64,000 bases of DNA from Acinetobacter sedimenti (GCF_022601685.1 NZ_JAKUML010000011.1:42947-106946); one strand, 5' to 3'; counted from the stretch's first letter, positions 50,196-59,657 are shown. Notes: generated by a model not told the origin, from the sequence alone. Made by a program: numbers and translations.

Positions 50196-51554
50196 ATGTC
50201 CCTGATCCGAAGGTGGTTTGATCCGATCCGATCGAAATGGTATTTCGACCGTCCGCATCGTCAAGCCGAATTGCCGATAGATCAAGGAATTAGTGCCTAT
50301 CTGCGCTTGGATGATGTCTATAGCTATCTTGCGGTTCAACAGCTCATACAGCTCGAAGAAATTCTGATCGACGAGATTCGACCTTTAAAAATTGTGATTT
50401 CTACACAAACTGCTCCGCCACCGCAAGGCATGTCAGTCAAAGCATGGCAACATTATACTTTAAATGATGCCAAAATCTTGGCAATGCAGCATCGCTTTGC
50501 CTTTGATGATGTGCCAGAGATGCCGACACAGCAGGCTTTGGATCAAGCGCACACTATTCTTGAGCGCACACCGCTGACAGGTCGTGACTTTTTATATTTG
50601 CTTGAAGATATTTTCCATATGTTGTGGAATCAACAATATGGCAAATTAAACATGCTCTATATGATGGCGAAAAATTACCGTCAGCCGAGCGAAGATGCGC
50701 AGTTTCGTTTTGATGATACGCCTATTCTGACGGCATTCTTTAGTTTTGGTGGACGAGAATATCAAGCGGTAGACGATTTACTGCGTTTGACACGTCGTTT
50801 ACAACAACAGAAATTACTCACTTCATCGCCAATTTTCCTGATTAATCATATCGAATGGCGTGAGCATCTGATTCAAGATGCCGAAGAGCTGACTGATATA
50901 CAAGCCATGCAACCTGAGCTTGATTTGTATTTCACCTTAGAAAATCCAATTTCATGGTTATTACTTGCCTATATCAAAGAAGAGTTGGCGAATCTTTACA
51001 ACATCCATATCAATATTTATCCGCTACCGTATCAAGGGCGTGATTTCTTTGATTGGAGTTTGGCGATGCGACTGTCGAAACGGACAGATGTGGCATTTAC
51101 ACCATTTTGTCGTCCTGATCAAAACACAGTCATGGCCATGGCAAAATTATTTTATCAAGTTGAACCTGAGCAACGTGTTGATGCGGTCTTAGAAATGCTA
51201 CGACTGACATGGACGAAGGGTAAAGATTTAAGCTTGGCGAGCCATCAGCGCAGTGTGTTAATGAATCATCAATTTATTCAGGAAAGTGTTCAAGAAAAAA
51301 TTTCTAATGACGACGTTTATCAGGCTTTACAGCGTAATCAACAACACTGTGATGCGTTACAACAGCCGAATCAACCTGTCATGGTATTGCGCATTGCCGA
51401 ACAAGAATTTGTCTTCAATAGCTTGTATCGGGTATGGATGATTGAAAGTATTTTTTCGAATATTTTGCAAAAGAAATATGAAGCAGAATCTGCATCGAAT
51501 GAGTCAGACTTAGTTGAAAAAGACTTGAGGATTGAATCACAAAATGTTGAATAA
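50196..51554 (+). CDS. Tandem DsbA/kappa-GST-like domain protein
   Basis: The 452-residue protein seems to carry two copies of a thioredoxin-fold domain of the HCCA-isomerase/kappa-GST type. The first starts with YLRLDDVYSYLAVQQLIQLEE and continues with WQHYTLNDAKILAMQHRFAF. The second starts at DLYFTLENPISWLLLAYIKEEL and includes FDWSLAMRLSKRTDVAF. Neither copy has a CXXC motif, so simple disulphide oxidation is unlikely and a glutathione-dependent or non-catalytic role is possible. No signal peptide is visible. It stands alone between tyrS and alkB. Confidence 0.75.
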   Translation: MSLIRRWFDPIRSKWYFDRPHRQAELPIDQGISAYLRLDDVYSYLAVQQLIQLEEILIDEIRPLKIVISTQTAPPPQGMSVKAWQHYTLNDAKILAMQHRFAFDDVPEMPTQQALDQAHTILERTPLTGRDFLYLLEDIFHMLWNQQYGKLNMLYMMAKNYRQPSEDAQFRFDDTPILTAFFSFGGREYQAVDDLLRLTRRLQQQKLLTSSPIFLINHIEWREHLIQDAEELTDIQAMQPELDLYFTLENPISWLLLAYIKEELANLYNIHINIYPLPYQGRDFFDWSLAMRLSKRTDVAFTPFCRPDQNTVMAMAKLFYQVEPEQRVDAVLEMLRLTWTKGKDLSLASHQRSVLMNHQFIQESVQEKISNDDVYQALQRNQQHCDALQQPNQPVMVLRIAEQEFVFNSLYRVWMIESIFSNILQKKYEAESASNESDLVEKDLRIESQNVE

Positions 51555-51754
51555 TTGAGCCATTTATTATTTTTTGAAGCGCATACATTTCAATCACGTC
51601 AATATTAAAAACGCTCAAGGCCAATGTTCAAAACGCTCAAGACTACGACTGAAATGGTCTAAAATGATAATAAGCTGTCCTTTTCGGCAGTTCTTTTGAA
51701 CCCTAATGCCTTTGATAATTTCGGATAGAAACTCAAAGTATATTAGGTGACGCA

Positions 51755-52960
51755 ATGAATGCACCCGCACAGCTTAGTTTGCAGGACGCAACTGCCCATG
51801 CAAAAAAGATTGATAAAAAACGCCGTTGGTGGCTTCTCAGCCCTGGTCTGCCGATGATCGGTGTGGGTATTTTGGCAGGTTATCAGTTTGGTCCAAAATG
51901 GACACGTAAGCTGTTTGCGCTCAGTGGTCCGATTGTGCTGCATGCGATCATTCCTGCATTCGATGCCGTGATTGGTAATGATGAAAACAATCCAACCGAT
52001 GAAGATGTGCAGAGCCTCGTCAAAGATCCGTACTACGATTGTCTGGTCAAAATGTTTATACCGATCCAAATGGCGGCGAATGTCTATGCGGCGTATTTGG
52101 TATCACGTAAAGACACGCCGATGCTCGATCGAATTTTACTTGGCATCTCAATGGGTGCGATCAACGGTATCGCAGTGACCACGGCGCATGAGCTATCCCA
52201 TCGTCCGAATAAATCAGATCATATGTTGTCACATGCGACATTGATGCCACTGTTTTATAATCATTTCCGTGTGGAACATCCGTATGGTCATCATAAGCGT
52301 GCAGCGACACCTGAAGACCCCGCATCATCACAAATGGGTGAGAGCTTTTACCAATTTTGGCCACGTACCGTATTTGGTGGTATCAAGTCGGGTATTGAGA
52401 TCGAAGCTCGCCGTTTGAAACGTAAAGGTTTACCATTTTTCAGTAAAGACAATGAGTTGCTTCAAGGTTGGGCGATGAGTGCGACATTCCATGCTGGTTT
52501 GATTAAAACCTTTGGTACGCAAATCATTCCATATCTTGCTACGCAAGCGTTCTATGGTATTAGCCTATTTGAAATCATTAATTATATTGAACACTATGGA
52601 CTGAAACGTGAGCAGAAAGCAGATGGTAGCTATGCTCGCACCATGCCTGAGCACAGTTGGAATAATAACAATGTGGTGACCAATCTGTTCCTGTATCAGC
52701 TACAACGTCATTCTGACCATCATGCCTATCCGACACGTCCATTCCAAGCGTTGCGTCACTTTGAAGAAGCGCCTGAATTGCCGAGTGGTTATGCGACGAT
52801 GCTGTTGCCTGCACTCATTCCATCGTGGTGGTTTAAGATGATGGATCAACGTGTCTATGATCATTATCAAGGTGATTTAAACAAAGCCAATATTCATCCG
52901 AAACGACGTGCTGAATTAATGCAGAAGTTTAATGTGGTGGATGAAACAGATCATGTTTGA
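51755..52960 (+). CDS. alkB: Alkane 1-monooxygenase (AlkB/AlkM family)
   Basis: This membrane-bound di-iron enzyme hydroxylates terminal carbons of n-alkanes, with rubredoxin supplying electrons. The 401-residue protein has the family's histidine motifs: HELSHR (about 145-150), EHPYGHH (174-180), NYIEHYGL (276-283) and LQRHSDHH (316-323). Hydrophobic helices flank them. No rubredoxin, rubredoxin reductase or AlkR-type regulator gene lies alongside, as in many Acinetobacter genomes where they are dispersed. A strong hairpin follows the stop. Confidence 0.95.
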   Translation: MNAPAQLSLQDATAHAKKIDKKRRWWLLSPGLPMIGVGILAGYQFGPKWTRKLFALSGPIVLHAIIPAFDAVIGNDENNPTDEDVQSLVKDPYYDCLVKMFIPIQMAANVYAAYLVSRKDTPMLDRILLGISMGAINGIAVTTAHELSHRPNKSDHMLSHATLMPLFYNHFRVEHPYGHHKRAATPEDPASSQMGESFYQFWPRTVFGGIKSGIEIEARRLKRKGLPFFSKDNELLQGWAMSATFHAGLIKTFGTQIIPYLATQAFYGISLFEIINYIEHYGLKREQKADGSYARTMPEHSWNNNNVVTNLFLYQLQRHSDHHAYPTRPFQALRHFEEAPELPSGYATMLLPALIPSWWFKMMDQRVYDHYQGDLNKANIHPKRRAELMQKFNVVDETDHV

Positions 52961-53004
52961 TTTTTGAAAAGGCAGGCTTGGAGGTCGGTAGCCCTGCAAA
53001 CTTT

Positions 53005-53046
53005 ACACAAAATCAGTTTCGCTTGCGAAAGTGATTTTGTGTTTTA
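53005..53046 (+). terminator. Long hairpin terminator after alkB
   Basis: ACACAAAATCA (53005-53015) pairs with TGATTTTGTGT (53032-53042), enclosing a TTTCGC-TT-GCGAAA inner stem, and is followed by TTTT. The 11-bp outer stem and the inner stem make it unusually strong. Confidence 0.85.
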
Positions 53047-53140
53047 AATTCTTGAATTCTTATGACAACTGAAAAATTGATAGATTTTGGTGGATTTACT
53101 TACAAAACACCGAGAAAAATTTCTGCAATATACTTAAAAA

Positions 53141-53887
53141 CTACTGCGCATCAATACTTTCACCAGTCACCGCATGACTATCTTTACCCATCAGGTACAG
53201 ATATGCAGGCATGATGTCTTCAGGTGTCGGCAAGGTTTTTGGGTCTTCACTTGGATAAGCTTTGGCACGCATTGCCGTGCGTGTGCCACCTGGATTGATA
53301 CAGTTAAAACGAATATTGTCTTGATCTGCAAATTCACGTGCAAAGATTTGGCTTAACGCTTCTACGCCAAATTTCGATACAGAATATGCACCCCATTCTG
53401 CACGTGCATCACGTCCCACGCCACTACTGGTAAAGATAATGGATGCACTGTCAGAGCGTTTTAACAAAGGTAATAAGGCTTGGGTCAGGACAAAAGGAGC
53501 ACGTAGATTGATATTGAGCACATCATCCCACACCTCAGCAGGATAATTTTCCAAAGTCACTCGTTCGCCCAAAATCCCTGCATTATGCAAGATGCCATCA
53601 AGACGACCAAACTGCTTGTCTAAGGTATTAAACAAGGTGTCATAATCATGTGCGGATGCACTGGATAGTTGCAATGGTAAAATCGCAGGTTGCGGTGCGC
53701 CAAGTGCTTCGATCTCATCATAAATAATTTCAAGTTTATTAATGCTACGACCATGTAGAACCACTGTTGCACCGTGAAGTGCATAGTTAATCGCTGCGGC
53801 GCGACCAATACCATCGCCACAACCCGTCACAAGGATGACGCGACCTTTGAGTAAATCAGGATCAGGTTGATAGCTTTTAAAGTCCAT
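53141..53887 (-). CDS. YciK-family short-chain dehydrogenase
   Basis: The 248-residue SDR has TGCGDGIG (about 21-28), HNAGILGERV, and the active-site Ser/Tyr/Lys in FTSSGVGRDARAEWGAYSVSKFG. The N-terminal YQPDPDLLKGRVILVTG is typical of YciK. Its function is not known in detail. Its position directly after ubiG and mupP on the same strand is the arrangement known from Pseudomonas, which supports the family assignments of all three. It lies 130 bases after mupP. Confidence 0.9.
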   Translation of the reverse strand: MDFKSYQPDPDLLKGRVILVTGCGDGIGRAAAINYALHGATVVLHGRSINKLEIIYDEIEALGAPQPAILPLQLSSASAHDYDTLFNTLDKQFGRLDGILHNAGILGERVTLENYPAEVWDDVLNINLRAPFVLTQALLPLLKRSDSASIIFTSSGVGRDARAEWGAYSVSKFGVEALSQIFAREFADQDNIRFNCINPGGTRTAMRAKAYPSEDPKTLPTPEDIMPAYLYLMGKDSHAVTGESIDAQ

Positions 53888-54017
53888 GTGGAACCTCTAG
53901 TGGTATGGGTAATTCATTGTAGAAATTGTTGAATAGATCATTTTATTTATCGGTCAAAGCATGTACAAAGTCAAAGGATATTTGTTAATGACTTTGCACT
54001 ACTTTTACCTTTCAAAT

Positions 54018-54692
54018 TTATTGATTAACCAAAGACAGCAACAAATCAGATAATTCAGTAACATCTTGAACGATATAATCTGCACCCCATGCTTCCAAGT
54101 CATCAGCAGATTCAGGTGGAAGATAGCCATAGGCAGCCAGTATCGTTGGCATATTGGCATTTTTCCCGGCATCAATATCACGAGGGTGATCTCCGACATA
54201 GACGATTTGATTTGCTTCGATATTGAGCTGTGATGCAGCAAGGAACATGGGTTCTGGATCAGGTTTGGTATTTTTGACATCATCAGGACAGACCAAGACC
54301 GCACAACGCTCGGTCAGATTCAGTGCTTTGAGTAAGGCTTCGCTGAGTCCACGAGGCTTATTGGTGACAATGCCCCACGGAATTTTGCGCTGTTCAAGCT
54401 GAATGAGTAATTCATCCATTCCCTCAAATAGCGTGGTATCCACTGCAATATCTGCACCGTAGCGATCAAGAAAAGCTTGACGGAGTTCGAGAAATCTAGG
54501 ATCGGTAACTTCTAGGTCTGGATAGACCAAACGCACCATAGCACGAGCGCCTTCGGACACTTGAGTGCGAATGCGTTCGGCAGATACGACCTCAACGCTA
54601 CCTTCACGGCACATGGCTTGAATGATGCGAATAAAGTCTGCTGCTGTGTCGATCAAGGTGCCATCAAGGTCGAATAAAACCGCTTTGATCAT
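54018..54692 (-). CDS. mupP: HAD phosphatase, probable MurNAc-6-phosphate phosphatase MupP
   Basis: The 224-residue HAD enzyme has motif [16 protein letters not shown], motif [13 protein letters not shown], and [15 protein letters not shown] as motif IV. The sequence resembles Gph (phosphoglycolate phosphatase), but the ubiG-mupP-yciK order is the one in which MupP was identified in Pseudomonas. MupP removes phosphate from MurNAc-6-P so that MurNAc can enter the AmgK-MurU route. That route is not in this window. AnmK, which makes the substrate, is. Gph activity remains the alternative. Confidence 0.85.
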   Translation of the reverse strand: MIKAVLFDLDGTLIDTAADFIRIIQAMCREGSVEVVSAERIRTQVSEGARAMVRLVYPDLEVTDPRFLELRQAFLDRYGADIAVDTTLFEGMDELLIQLEQRKIPWGIVTNKPRGLSEALLKALNLTERCAVLVCPDDVKNTKPDPEPMFLAASQLNIEANQIVYVGDHPRDIDAGKNANMPTILAAYGYLPPESADDLEAWGADYIVQDVTELSDLLLSLVNQ

Positions 54693-55474
54693 GCCTCGTT
54701 ACCTGCTTGAGTTGTTTTGCTTTTTTTAGCAGTTTTATTTGATGCTTCTTCAGTAGATGTGGCTACAGCAGGCTTGACCGTGTGTACCATATAGTTCACA
54801 TCGACATTCGGGGCAAGCCAATAGTATTTGGTCAATGGATTGTAATGCAGTCCTGTCATGGCTTTGAGTTTCAAACCTGCACCACGAATCGCACCTGCTA
54901 ATTCAGAAGGGCGAATGAATTTGTGATAATCATGCGTACCACGAGGCAACATGCGAAGTACATACTCCGCACCGATAATCGCAAACAGGTACGACTTCGG
55001 ATTACGGTTGATGGTCGAGAAGAACACATGACCATTTGGCTTGACTAAATCAAAGCAAGCTTTCACGATAGACGCAGGATCAGGCACATGTTCGAGCATC
55101 TCCATACAGGTCACTACATCATATTGACCTGCTTGCTCACTTGCCAATTGTTCAACAGGAATTTGCTTATACTCGATATTATTTACACCTTCTTGCTCGG
55201 CATGGATACGTCCAACCGCAAGCGGTGCTTCACCCATATCAATACCGAGTACAGAACCTGCACGACGTGCCATACTTTCCGCCAAAATACCGCCACCACA
55301 GCCGACATCGAGAATTTTCTTCCCTGTGAGTCCACCAGACTTTTCATCAATCCAATTTAGACGTAGCGGATTGATCTGATGCAAAGGGCGAAATTCGGAG
55401 TGTTGATCCCACCATTTATCTGCCAAAGCTTCAAATTTGGCGATCTCTTGGGCATCGACATTGGGTGTGGTCAT
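54689..55474 (-). CDS. ubiG: Ubiquinone biosynthesis O-methyltransferase
   Basis: UbiG makes the two O-methylations in ubiquinone synthesis. The 261-residue protein has the SAM-binding [18 protein letters not shown] and the family segments [27 protein letters not shown] and [14 protein letters not shown]. The C-terminus has an extra Thr/Lys-rich tail of about 22 residues that E. coli UbiG lacks. It overlaps mupP by four bases (ATGA), which suggests coupled translation. Confidence 0.95.
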   Translation of the reverse strand: MTTPNVDAQEIAKFEALADKWWDQHSEFRPLHQINPLRLNWIDEKSGGLTGKKILDVGCGGGILAESMARRAGSVLGIDMGEAPLAVGRIHAEQEGVNNIEYKQIPVEQLASEQAGQYDVVTCMEMLEHVPDPASIVKACFDLVKPNGHVFFSTINRNPKSYLFAIIGAEYVLRMLPRGTHDYHKFIRPSELAGAIRGAGLKLKAMTGLHYNPLTKYYWLAPNVDVNYMVHTVKPAVATSTEEASNKTAKKSKTTQAGNEA

Positions 55475-55700
55475 ATCTCAGTACCTTTGGGAAAATGGAA
55501 AATTATTCTATAAATAAACGGATTACCGTAGCTTAGCTTAGAATACCAGTGAAGAACATTATTAATCGTAATCAACGAACAAAAATCTGTTCACAGATTA
55601 AAACGATTCGTCCCTATTTACTCTATATTTATTTTATTTAATATCCTTTATAGTGTGAACACTTAAAAAATTATTCAAGATGATGAGGACGTATAGACCA

Positions 55701-56333
55701 ATGAAAAAGCTTGCTTTAACGGTAATGTCTGCTGCAGTGATGACAGTTTCAGGAATGACGTTTGCCGCAGAACAATTTATCGAAGGAAGAGATTATAAAT
55801 TGGCACCAAAAGTAGGCAAAGTGGACGTTGCTGGCAAGATCGAGGTGCGTGAGTTTTTTTGGTATGGTTGTGGACACTGCTACAGCCTAGAGCACCCAAT
55901 GCAACAATGGCTTCGCAAATTGCCAAAAGACGTGAACTTTGTGCGTACACCTGCGGCGATGAATCCAGTTTGGGAGCAAAATGCACGTGGTTACTATGTG
56001 TCTGAAGCATTGAAAATCCGCCGTAAAGCGCATATCCCATTATTTGATGCGATCCACAAAGGTGGTCAACAGATTTTTGATCAAGCATCTTTGGCGCAGT
56101 TCTATACCAAATATGGTGCAGATACCAAGAAATTTAACAGCTTGTTCAATTCATTCGCGATCACAGGCAAAATCAACAAAGCCAAAAACTTGGCAATGGA
56201 TTATCAATTGACAGGTGTACCTGCGGTAGTTGTCAATGGTAAATACATCGTGCAAGGTGATAGTCAACGTGTTATTCAAGTCGTGAATTATTTGGTCGAT
56301 AAAGAACGCCAAATCATGAAGAAAGCCTCATAA
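55701..56333 (+). CDS. dsbA: Thiol:disulfide interchange protein DsbA
   Basis: DsbA introduces disulphide bonds into periplasmic proteins. From the ATG at 55701 the 210-residue precursor has a signal peptide (KLALTVMSAAVMTVSGMTFAA) and the thioredoxin-fold active site FFWYGCGHCYSLE with a CGHC pair rather than the E. coli CPHC. The cis-proline loop TGVPAVVVNG completes the site. The in-frame start at 55680 would extend the signal sequence with a charged stretch. It is divergent from ubiG and has its own terminator. Confidence 0.94.
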   Translation: MKKLALTVMSAAVMTVSGMTFAAEQFIEGRDYKLAPKVGKVDVAGKIEVREFFWYGCGHCYSLEHPMQQWLRKLPKDVNFVRTPAAMNPVWEQNARGYYVSEALKIRRKAHIPLFDAIHKGGQQIFDQASLAQFYTKYGADTKKFNSLFNSFAITGKINKAKNLAMDYQLTGVPAVVVNGKYIVQGDSQRVIQVVNYLVDKERQIMKKAS

Positions 56334-56370
56334 GACAGTACTTTAGATTGAAGTAATTAAAAATAAAATT

Positions 56371-56401
56371 GGAAAAGCTCGGCATGGTTCGGGCTTTTTT
56401 A
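56371..56401 (+). terminator. Terminator after dsbA
   Basis: AAAAGCTCG and CGGGCTTTTTT form a short G-T-containing stem ending in a T-run. Confidence 0.78.
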
Positions 56402-56447
56402 TGCACAAAATTTTGATTAGGCTCTAATTTGAAAATATAAATTCTAT

Positions 56448-57092
56448 TTATTCAGCACTTTGCCAATTTTCAATGCCACGAAACATTAGTCGCACTTGAA
56501 CTGTCACTTGGTCAATATATTGCTGTTGCTCTGTTTCAAGCTGAGGCGAGCTGAGATTTTCACGCATATTGCGCCACGTCATTGCCCAAGTAAATGATAA
56601 ATTGATCAAAATGGTCGAAATTACCATCAAGTCTTCAACACTTTCCACATGTTTAAAACTGGTACTTTCCGTCAGATCATTACCCAGTCCTGCGATCAAA
56701 ATATCAATTTCATTGGCAATCTCTTGGCGTACTGCAAGAGATCCGCCCCAACGCTCTGCGATAAAGAATAACCAATCTTGTGGGCTTTCATCCACGGCTT
56801 TAAAAAATAATTCGATACTGCTACGCGTTTTAGCATTTTGTTGAATGAAATAACCCTGACGCAGTTGCAAGATGACTTCTCTTAAACGCAAAGAAACTTG
56901 TTCGACCAAGTTGCAACCGAGCTGATCCATATCTTCAAAATGACGATAAAACGCCGTCGGTACTAAACCAACCTCACGAGCGATCTCACGCAAGCTAATG
57001 GTGCTAAACGAACGCCCTGATGTGCTGAGCTTGAGTGCTGCATCAAGTAAAGCTTGGCGACTTTGTTGTTTGCGTTCATCACGAATCGACAT
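56448..57092 (-). CDS. TetR-family regulator (DesT/FabR-like)
   Basis: The 214-residue protein has the TetR DNA-binding domain with ISLREIAREVGLVPTAFYRHFEDMDQLG at about residues 26-54. The rest of the protein, with ESPQDWLFFIAERWGGSLAVRQEI, matches the DesT/FabR type that senses acyl-CoA saturation. It is divergent from the ferredoxin-reductase and desaturase genes, with the 37-bp dyad (57212-57248) between them. By analogy with Pseudomonas DesT it should repress desaturation when unsaturated acyl-CoA is abundant. That ligand response is inference. Confidence 0.9.
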   Translation of the reverse strand: MSIRDERKQQSRQALLDAALKLSTSGRSFSTISLREIAREVGLVPTAFYRHFEDMDQLGCNLVEQVSLRLREVILQLRQGYFIQQNAKTRSSIELFFKAVDESPQDWLFFIAERWGGSLAVRQEIANEIDILIAGLGNDLTESTSFKHVESVEDLMVISTILINLSFTWAMTWRNMRENLSSPQLETEQQQYIDQVTVQVRLMFRGIENWQSAE

Positions 57093-57185
57093 GGATTAAA
57101 CTCAAAAAATGCAATAAAGACATATGGAAAGCCACAGTCTAGCAAAAAAGAAGAAATTGACCTAAAAAAATTCAGTGTACAAGTG

Positions 57186-57214
57186 TTGACTTAAATTAAA
57201 ACTGCGGATATAGT
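57186..57214 (+). promoter_or_regulatory. Desaturase operon promoter
   Basis: TTGACT (57186-57191) and TATAGT (57209-57214) are separated by 17 bases. The operator-like dyad overlaps the -10 and the region after it. Initiation would fall in the dyad. Confidence 0.8.
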
Positions 57215-57248
57215 GCACACATGTTCTCTCGGAGAACATATGTTCACT
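57212..57248. promoter_or_regulatory. 37-bp operator-like dyad, probable DesT-like repressor site
   Basis: The left arm AGTGCACACATGTTCTC (57212-57228) and the reverse complement of the right arm AGTGAACATATGTTCTC (57232-57248) match at 15 of 17 positions, with a 3-base spacer TCG. The inner 19-bp core is a perfect palindrome. It sits on the promoter of the divergent desaturase genes, next to the TetR gene. Confidence 0.85.
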
Positions 57249-57281
57249 CAATAAAAACCAGCAGCAAAGAGGAACACGAGC

Positions 57282-58325
57282 ATGAACACAGCAGTAACTC
57301 ACGTAGCAATATCTAACACATCTTATCAACCGCATTGGATCAAAGAAGACTTTGTCGACTTTGTCCTAGCACAGTTCAACCCACTATGGTCGATGCGTAA
57401 AATCAAAACTACGATCATTGCACGCCAAGCTTTGGGCAATGATATGTATAAAGTGGTTTTGGCGAATAATCCAAAATTCAAAAACCACTGGCAAGCAGGG
57501 CAGTCAGTATTAGTGACTGTGCAAGTCCACTGCGTACATCATCAACGTAGTTACTCGATTGTTGATATTGATGCCAAAGGTCAAATTGTTTTAGGTATTA
57601 AAGCACAAGGTTTGGTTTCAGACTATCTTTGCAAATCCGCAGATGACATCGTGGTGGAAATCTCTCAAGTGCAAGGCGATTTTGTTTTGCATACAGATCA
57701 ATCACCTGCATTGATGATTGCATCAGGCAGTGGTATTACAGCGATTTATGCAATGGTGAAGCAAGCCATTGCACAAAACCTTGAATCAATACATTTGATT
57801 TATTTCAACCGTGCGCCAGTGTTCCACGTGGAACTTGAGCACTTGAGTCAGCAGTATCCACAGTTTCATTATCACTTCATTGATACAAGTAGCTCTAAAC
57901 AGTATTTAGATGAAGCTTTATTGACAGGGCAGTGCGCTGATTGGAAATCTACCAATACTTATATCTGTGGTTCAACACCGATGATGAAAAGTGCAAAAGC
58001 CATTTTTGCAAAGCATGATATTTCAAATCAGTTGCATAGTGAATACTTTCAACCATGTGTAGACGATAGTGCAACAGAGCAACCGATTACGTTTCGCCGA
58101 GCACAGCGTGACTTCATCGCCACCAAAACACTTTTGGAAAGTGCTGAAGATGCAGGACTTCGTCCAACTTCAGGTTGCCGCATGGGCATCTGTAATAGCT
58201 GCACTTGTACCAAAGTCAGTGGTGTCACCAAGAACATTATCACAGGTGAAATTGATCAAAGTGACAATCAACAGATCAAGTTGTGTGTCAGTCAGGCATT
58301 AAGTCCTGTCACCATTGATCTTTAA
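57282..58325 (+). CDS. Ferredoxin reductase-like protein for acyl desaturase
   Basis: The 347-residue protein joins an FAD/NAD(P)H reductase module to a C-terminal plant-type [2Fe-2S] domain. The FAD region has HHQRSYSIVDID, and the NAD-binding region ALMIASGSGITAIYAM. The iron-sulphur region has TSGCRMGICNSCTCTK with the CX4CX2C pattern, and the final cysteine is in KLCVSQAL. It probably passes electrons to the desaturase encoded 45 bases downstream, as DesC does for DesB in Pseudomonas. A parS-like sequence lies inside the gene. Confidence 0.92.
   Translation: MNTAVTHVAISNTSYQPHWIKEDFVDFVLAQFNPLWSMRKIKTTIIARQALGNDMYKVVLANNPKFKNHWQAGQSVLVTVQVHCVHHQRSYSIVDIDAKGQIVLGIKAQGLVSDYLCKSADDIVVEISQVQGDFVLHTDQSPALMIASGSGITAIYAMVKQAIAQNLESIHLIYFNRAPVFHVELEHLSQQYPQFHYHFIDTSSSKQYLDEALLTGQCADWKSTNTYICGSTPMMKSAKAIFAKHDISNQLHSEYFQPCVDDSATEQPITFRRAQRDFIATKTLLESAEDAGLRPTSGCRMGICNSCTCTKVSGVTKNIITGEIDQSDNQQIKLCVSQALSPVTIDL
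57820..57835. promoter_or_regulatory. parS-like sequence within the ferredoxin reductase gene
   Basis: TGTTCCACGTGGAACT has a perfectly symmetric 14-bp core GTTCCACGTGGAAC and matches parS in 14-15 of 16 positions. It is about 52 kb from oriC, far from the other three copies, and encodes part of VFHVELEHL. Confidence 0.72.
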
Positions 58326-58370
58326 TCCATTCACTTTAGTCCTAGAAAAACAAATACGAGGAAAATAGCC

Positions 58371-59534
58371 ATGAATTCAGCAGTGAAATTTCCGTTAAAT
58401 AGCAAATCAAAATATTTAACTCCAGACCAAATCGAAGCATTTGGTGCAAAGATTGATGCCATTCGCCAAGAGGTGATGGAAGATTTAGGCGAGAAGGACG
58501 CAAAATATATCTACAAAGTCCGTAACTTTGTGCGTTATACCGAGATCGCATCTCGTAGCATGTTGATGTTTGCAGGATGGTTGCCACCAGTATGGTTGCT
58601 TGGCACAGGTATGTTGGGTGTGTCTAAGATCGTTGAAAATATGGAGCTTGGTCATAATGTCATGCACGGTCAATACGACTGGTTGAATGATGACAGTTTG
58701 CGTGGCAAAGACTTTGACTGGGATAACGTCTGCACAGGTGATGATTGGAGACATACGCACAATTATATTCATCATACTTATACCAATATTGTCGGCATGG
58801 ATCACGATGTTGGCTATGGCTTGCTTAGGGTCAGTGACGAGCAAGCTTGGGAGCCACGCTTCTTATTAAACATTCCTTTGGCGATTCAATTGATGGTGTT
58901 CTTCGAATGGTATGTGGGTATTCAAAACTTACACCTTGAAGATGCCATGGTGTATAAAACCAAGACATGGGCGCAAGTTTGGCAGGATTCGGCGAATTTC
59001 CGTAAAAAAGCCACACGTCAAATCTTGAAGGACTATGTATTTTTCCCTGTCATTGCCACAGTGAACTTTATTCCTGTACTTACAGCCAATGCAACAGCGA
59101 ATATTATCCGTAACCTATGGTCATCGGCAGTGATTTTTAATGGTCACTTTACCGAAGATGCAGAAAACTTTGAGCCAGATAACACAGCGACTGAAACACG
59201 TGCAGAGTGGTATTTACGCCAAATCCGTGGTTCAAGTAACTTCACAGGTGGCAAATGGATGCACTTTTTAAGTGGTAATTTGAGTCATCAGATTGAGCAC
59301 CACTTATTCCCCGATATGCCTGCCAATCGTTATCAGGAAGTTGCACCAAAAGTTCGTGCTGTGTGTGAAGAGTTTGGTGTCAACTACAACAGTGCAAGTT
59401 TTAATGCACAGTTTGTGACAGTGTGGACTCGATTGGCAAAAATGTCTGTACCAAATAAAGATGAGCGTCAGCAATGGAAAGCTGAGGTTCAAAACAAATT
59501 GAAAGCTCGCTTTGGGAAGTTGTTGTTAAAATAA
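58371..59534 (+). CDS. Membrane fatty acid desaturase
   Basis: This membrane di-iron desaturase of 387 residues is probably of the acyl-CoA delta-9 DesB type. It has the three histidine boxes HNVMHGQ (about 95-101), HTHNYIHH (128-135) and SHQIEHH (305-311), with hydrophobic helices between them. It is cotranscribed with the ferredoxin reductase from the dyad-controlled promoter. The product would raise unsaturated acyl content of the membrane. A terminator lies 49 bases after the stop. Confidence 0.94.
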   Translation: MNSAVKFPLNSKSKYLTPDQIEAFGAKIDAIRQEVMEDLGEKDAKYIYKVRNFVRYTEIASRSMLMFAGWLPPVWLLGTGMLGVSKIVENMELGHNVMHGQYDWLNDDSLRGKDFDWDNVCTGDDWRHTHNYIHHTYTNIVGMDHDVGYGLLRVSDEQAWEPRFLLNIPLAIQLMVFFEWYVGIQNLHLEDAMVYKTKTWAQVWQDSANFRKKATRQILKDYVFFPVIATVNFIPVLTANATANIIRNLWSSAVIFNGHFTEDAENFEPDNTATETRAEWYLRQIRGSSNFTGGKWMHFLSGNLSHQIEHHLFPDMPANRYQEVAPKVRAVCEEFGVNYNSASFNAQFVTVWTRLAKMSVPNKDERQQWKAEVQNKLKARFGKLLLK

Positions 59535-59582
59535 CTGAAGTAAGTGCTTCAAATTTAAATCAAAAATGTCGTTTCTTGCATG

Positions 59583-59616
59583 GAGCTAGTAGGTGTGTTC
59601 GCTAGCTCTTTTTTTC
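59583..59616 (+). terminator. Terminator after the desaturase gene
   Basis: GAGCTAG (59583-59589) and CTAGCTC (59602-59608) form a perfect 7-bp stem followed by a T-run. Confidence 0.88.
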
Positions 59617-59657
59617 GCTAAAATAAGTAAACTTCTTCAAACTGTATAAATTTCAAT

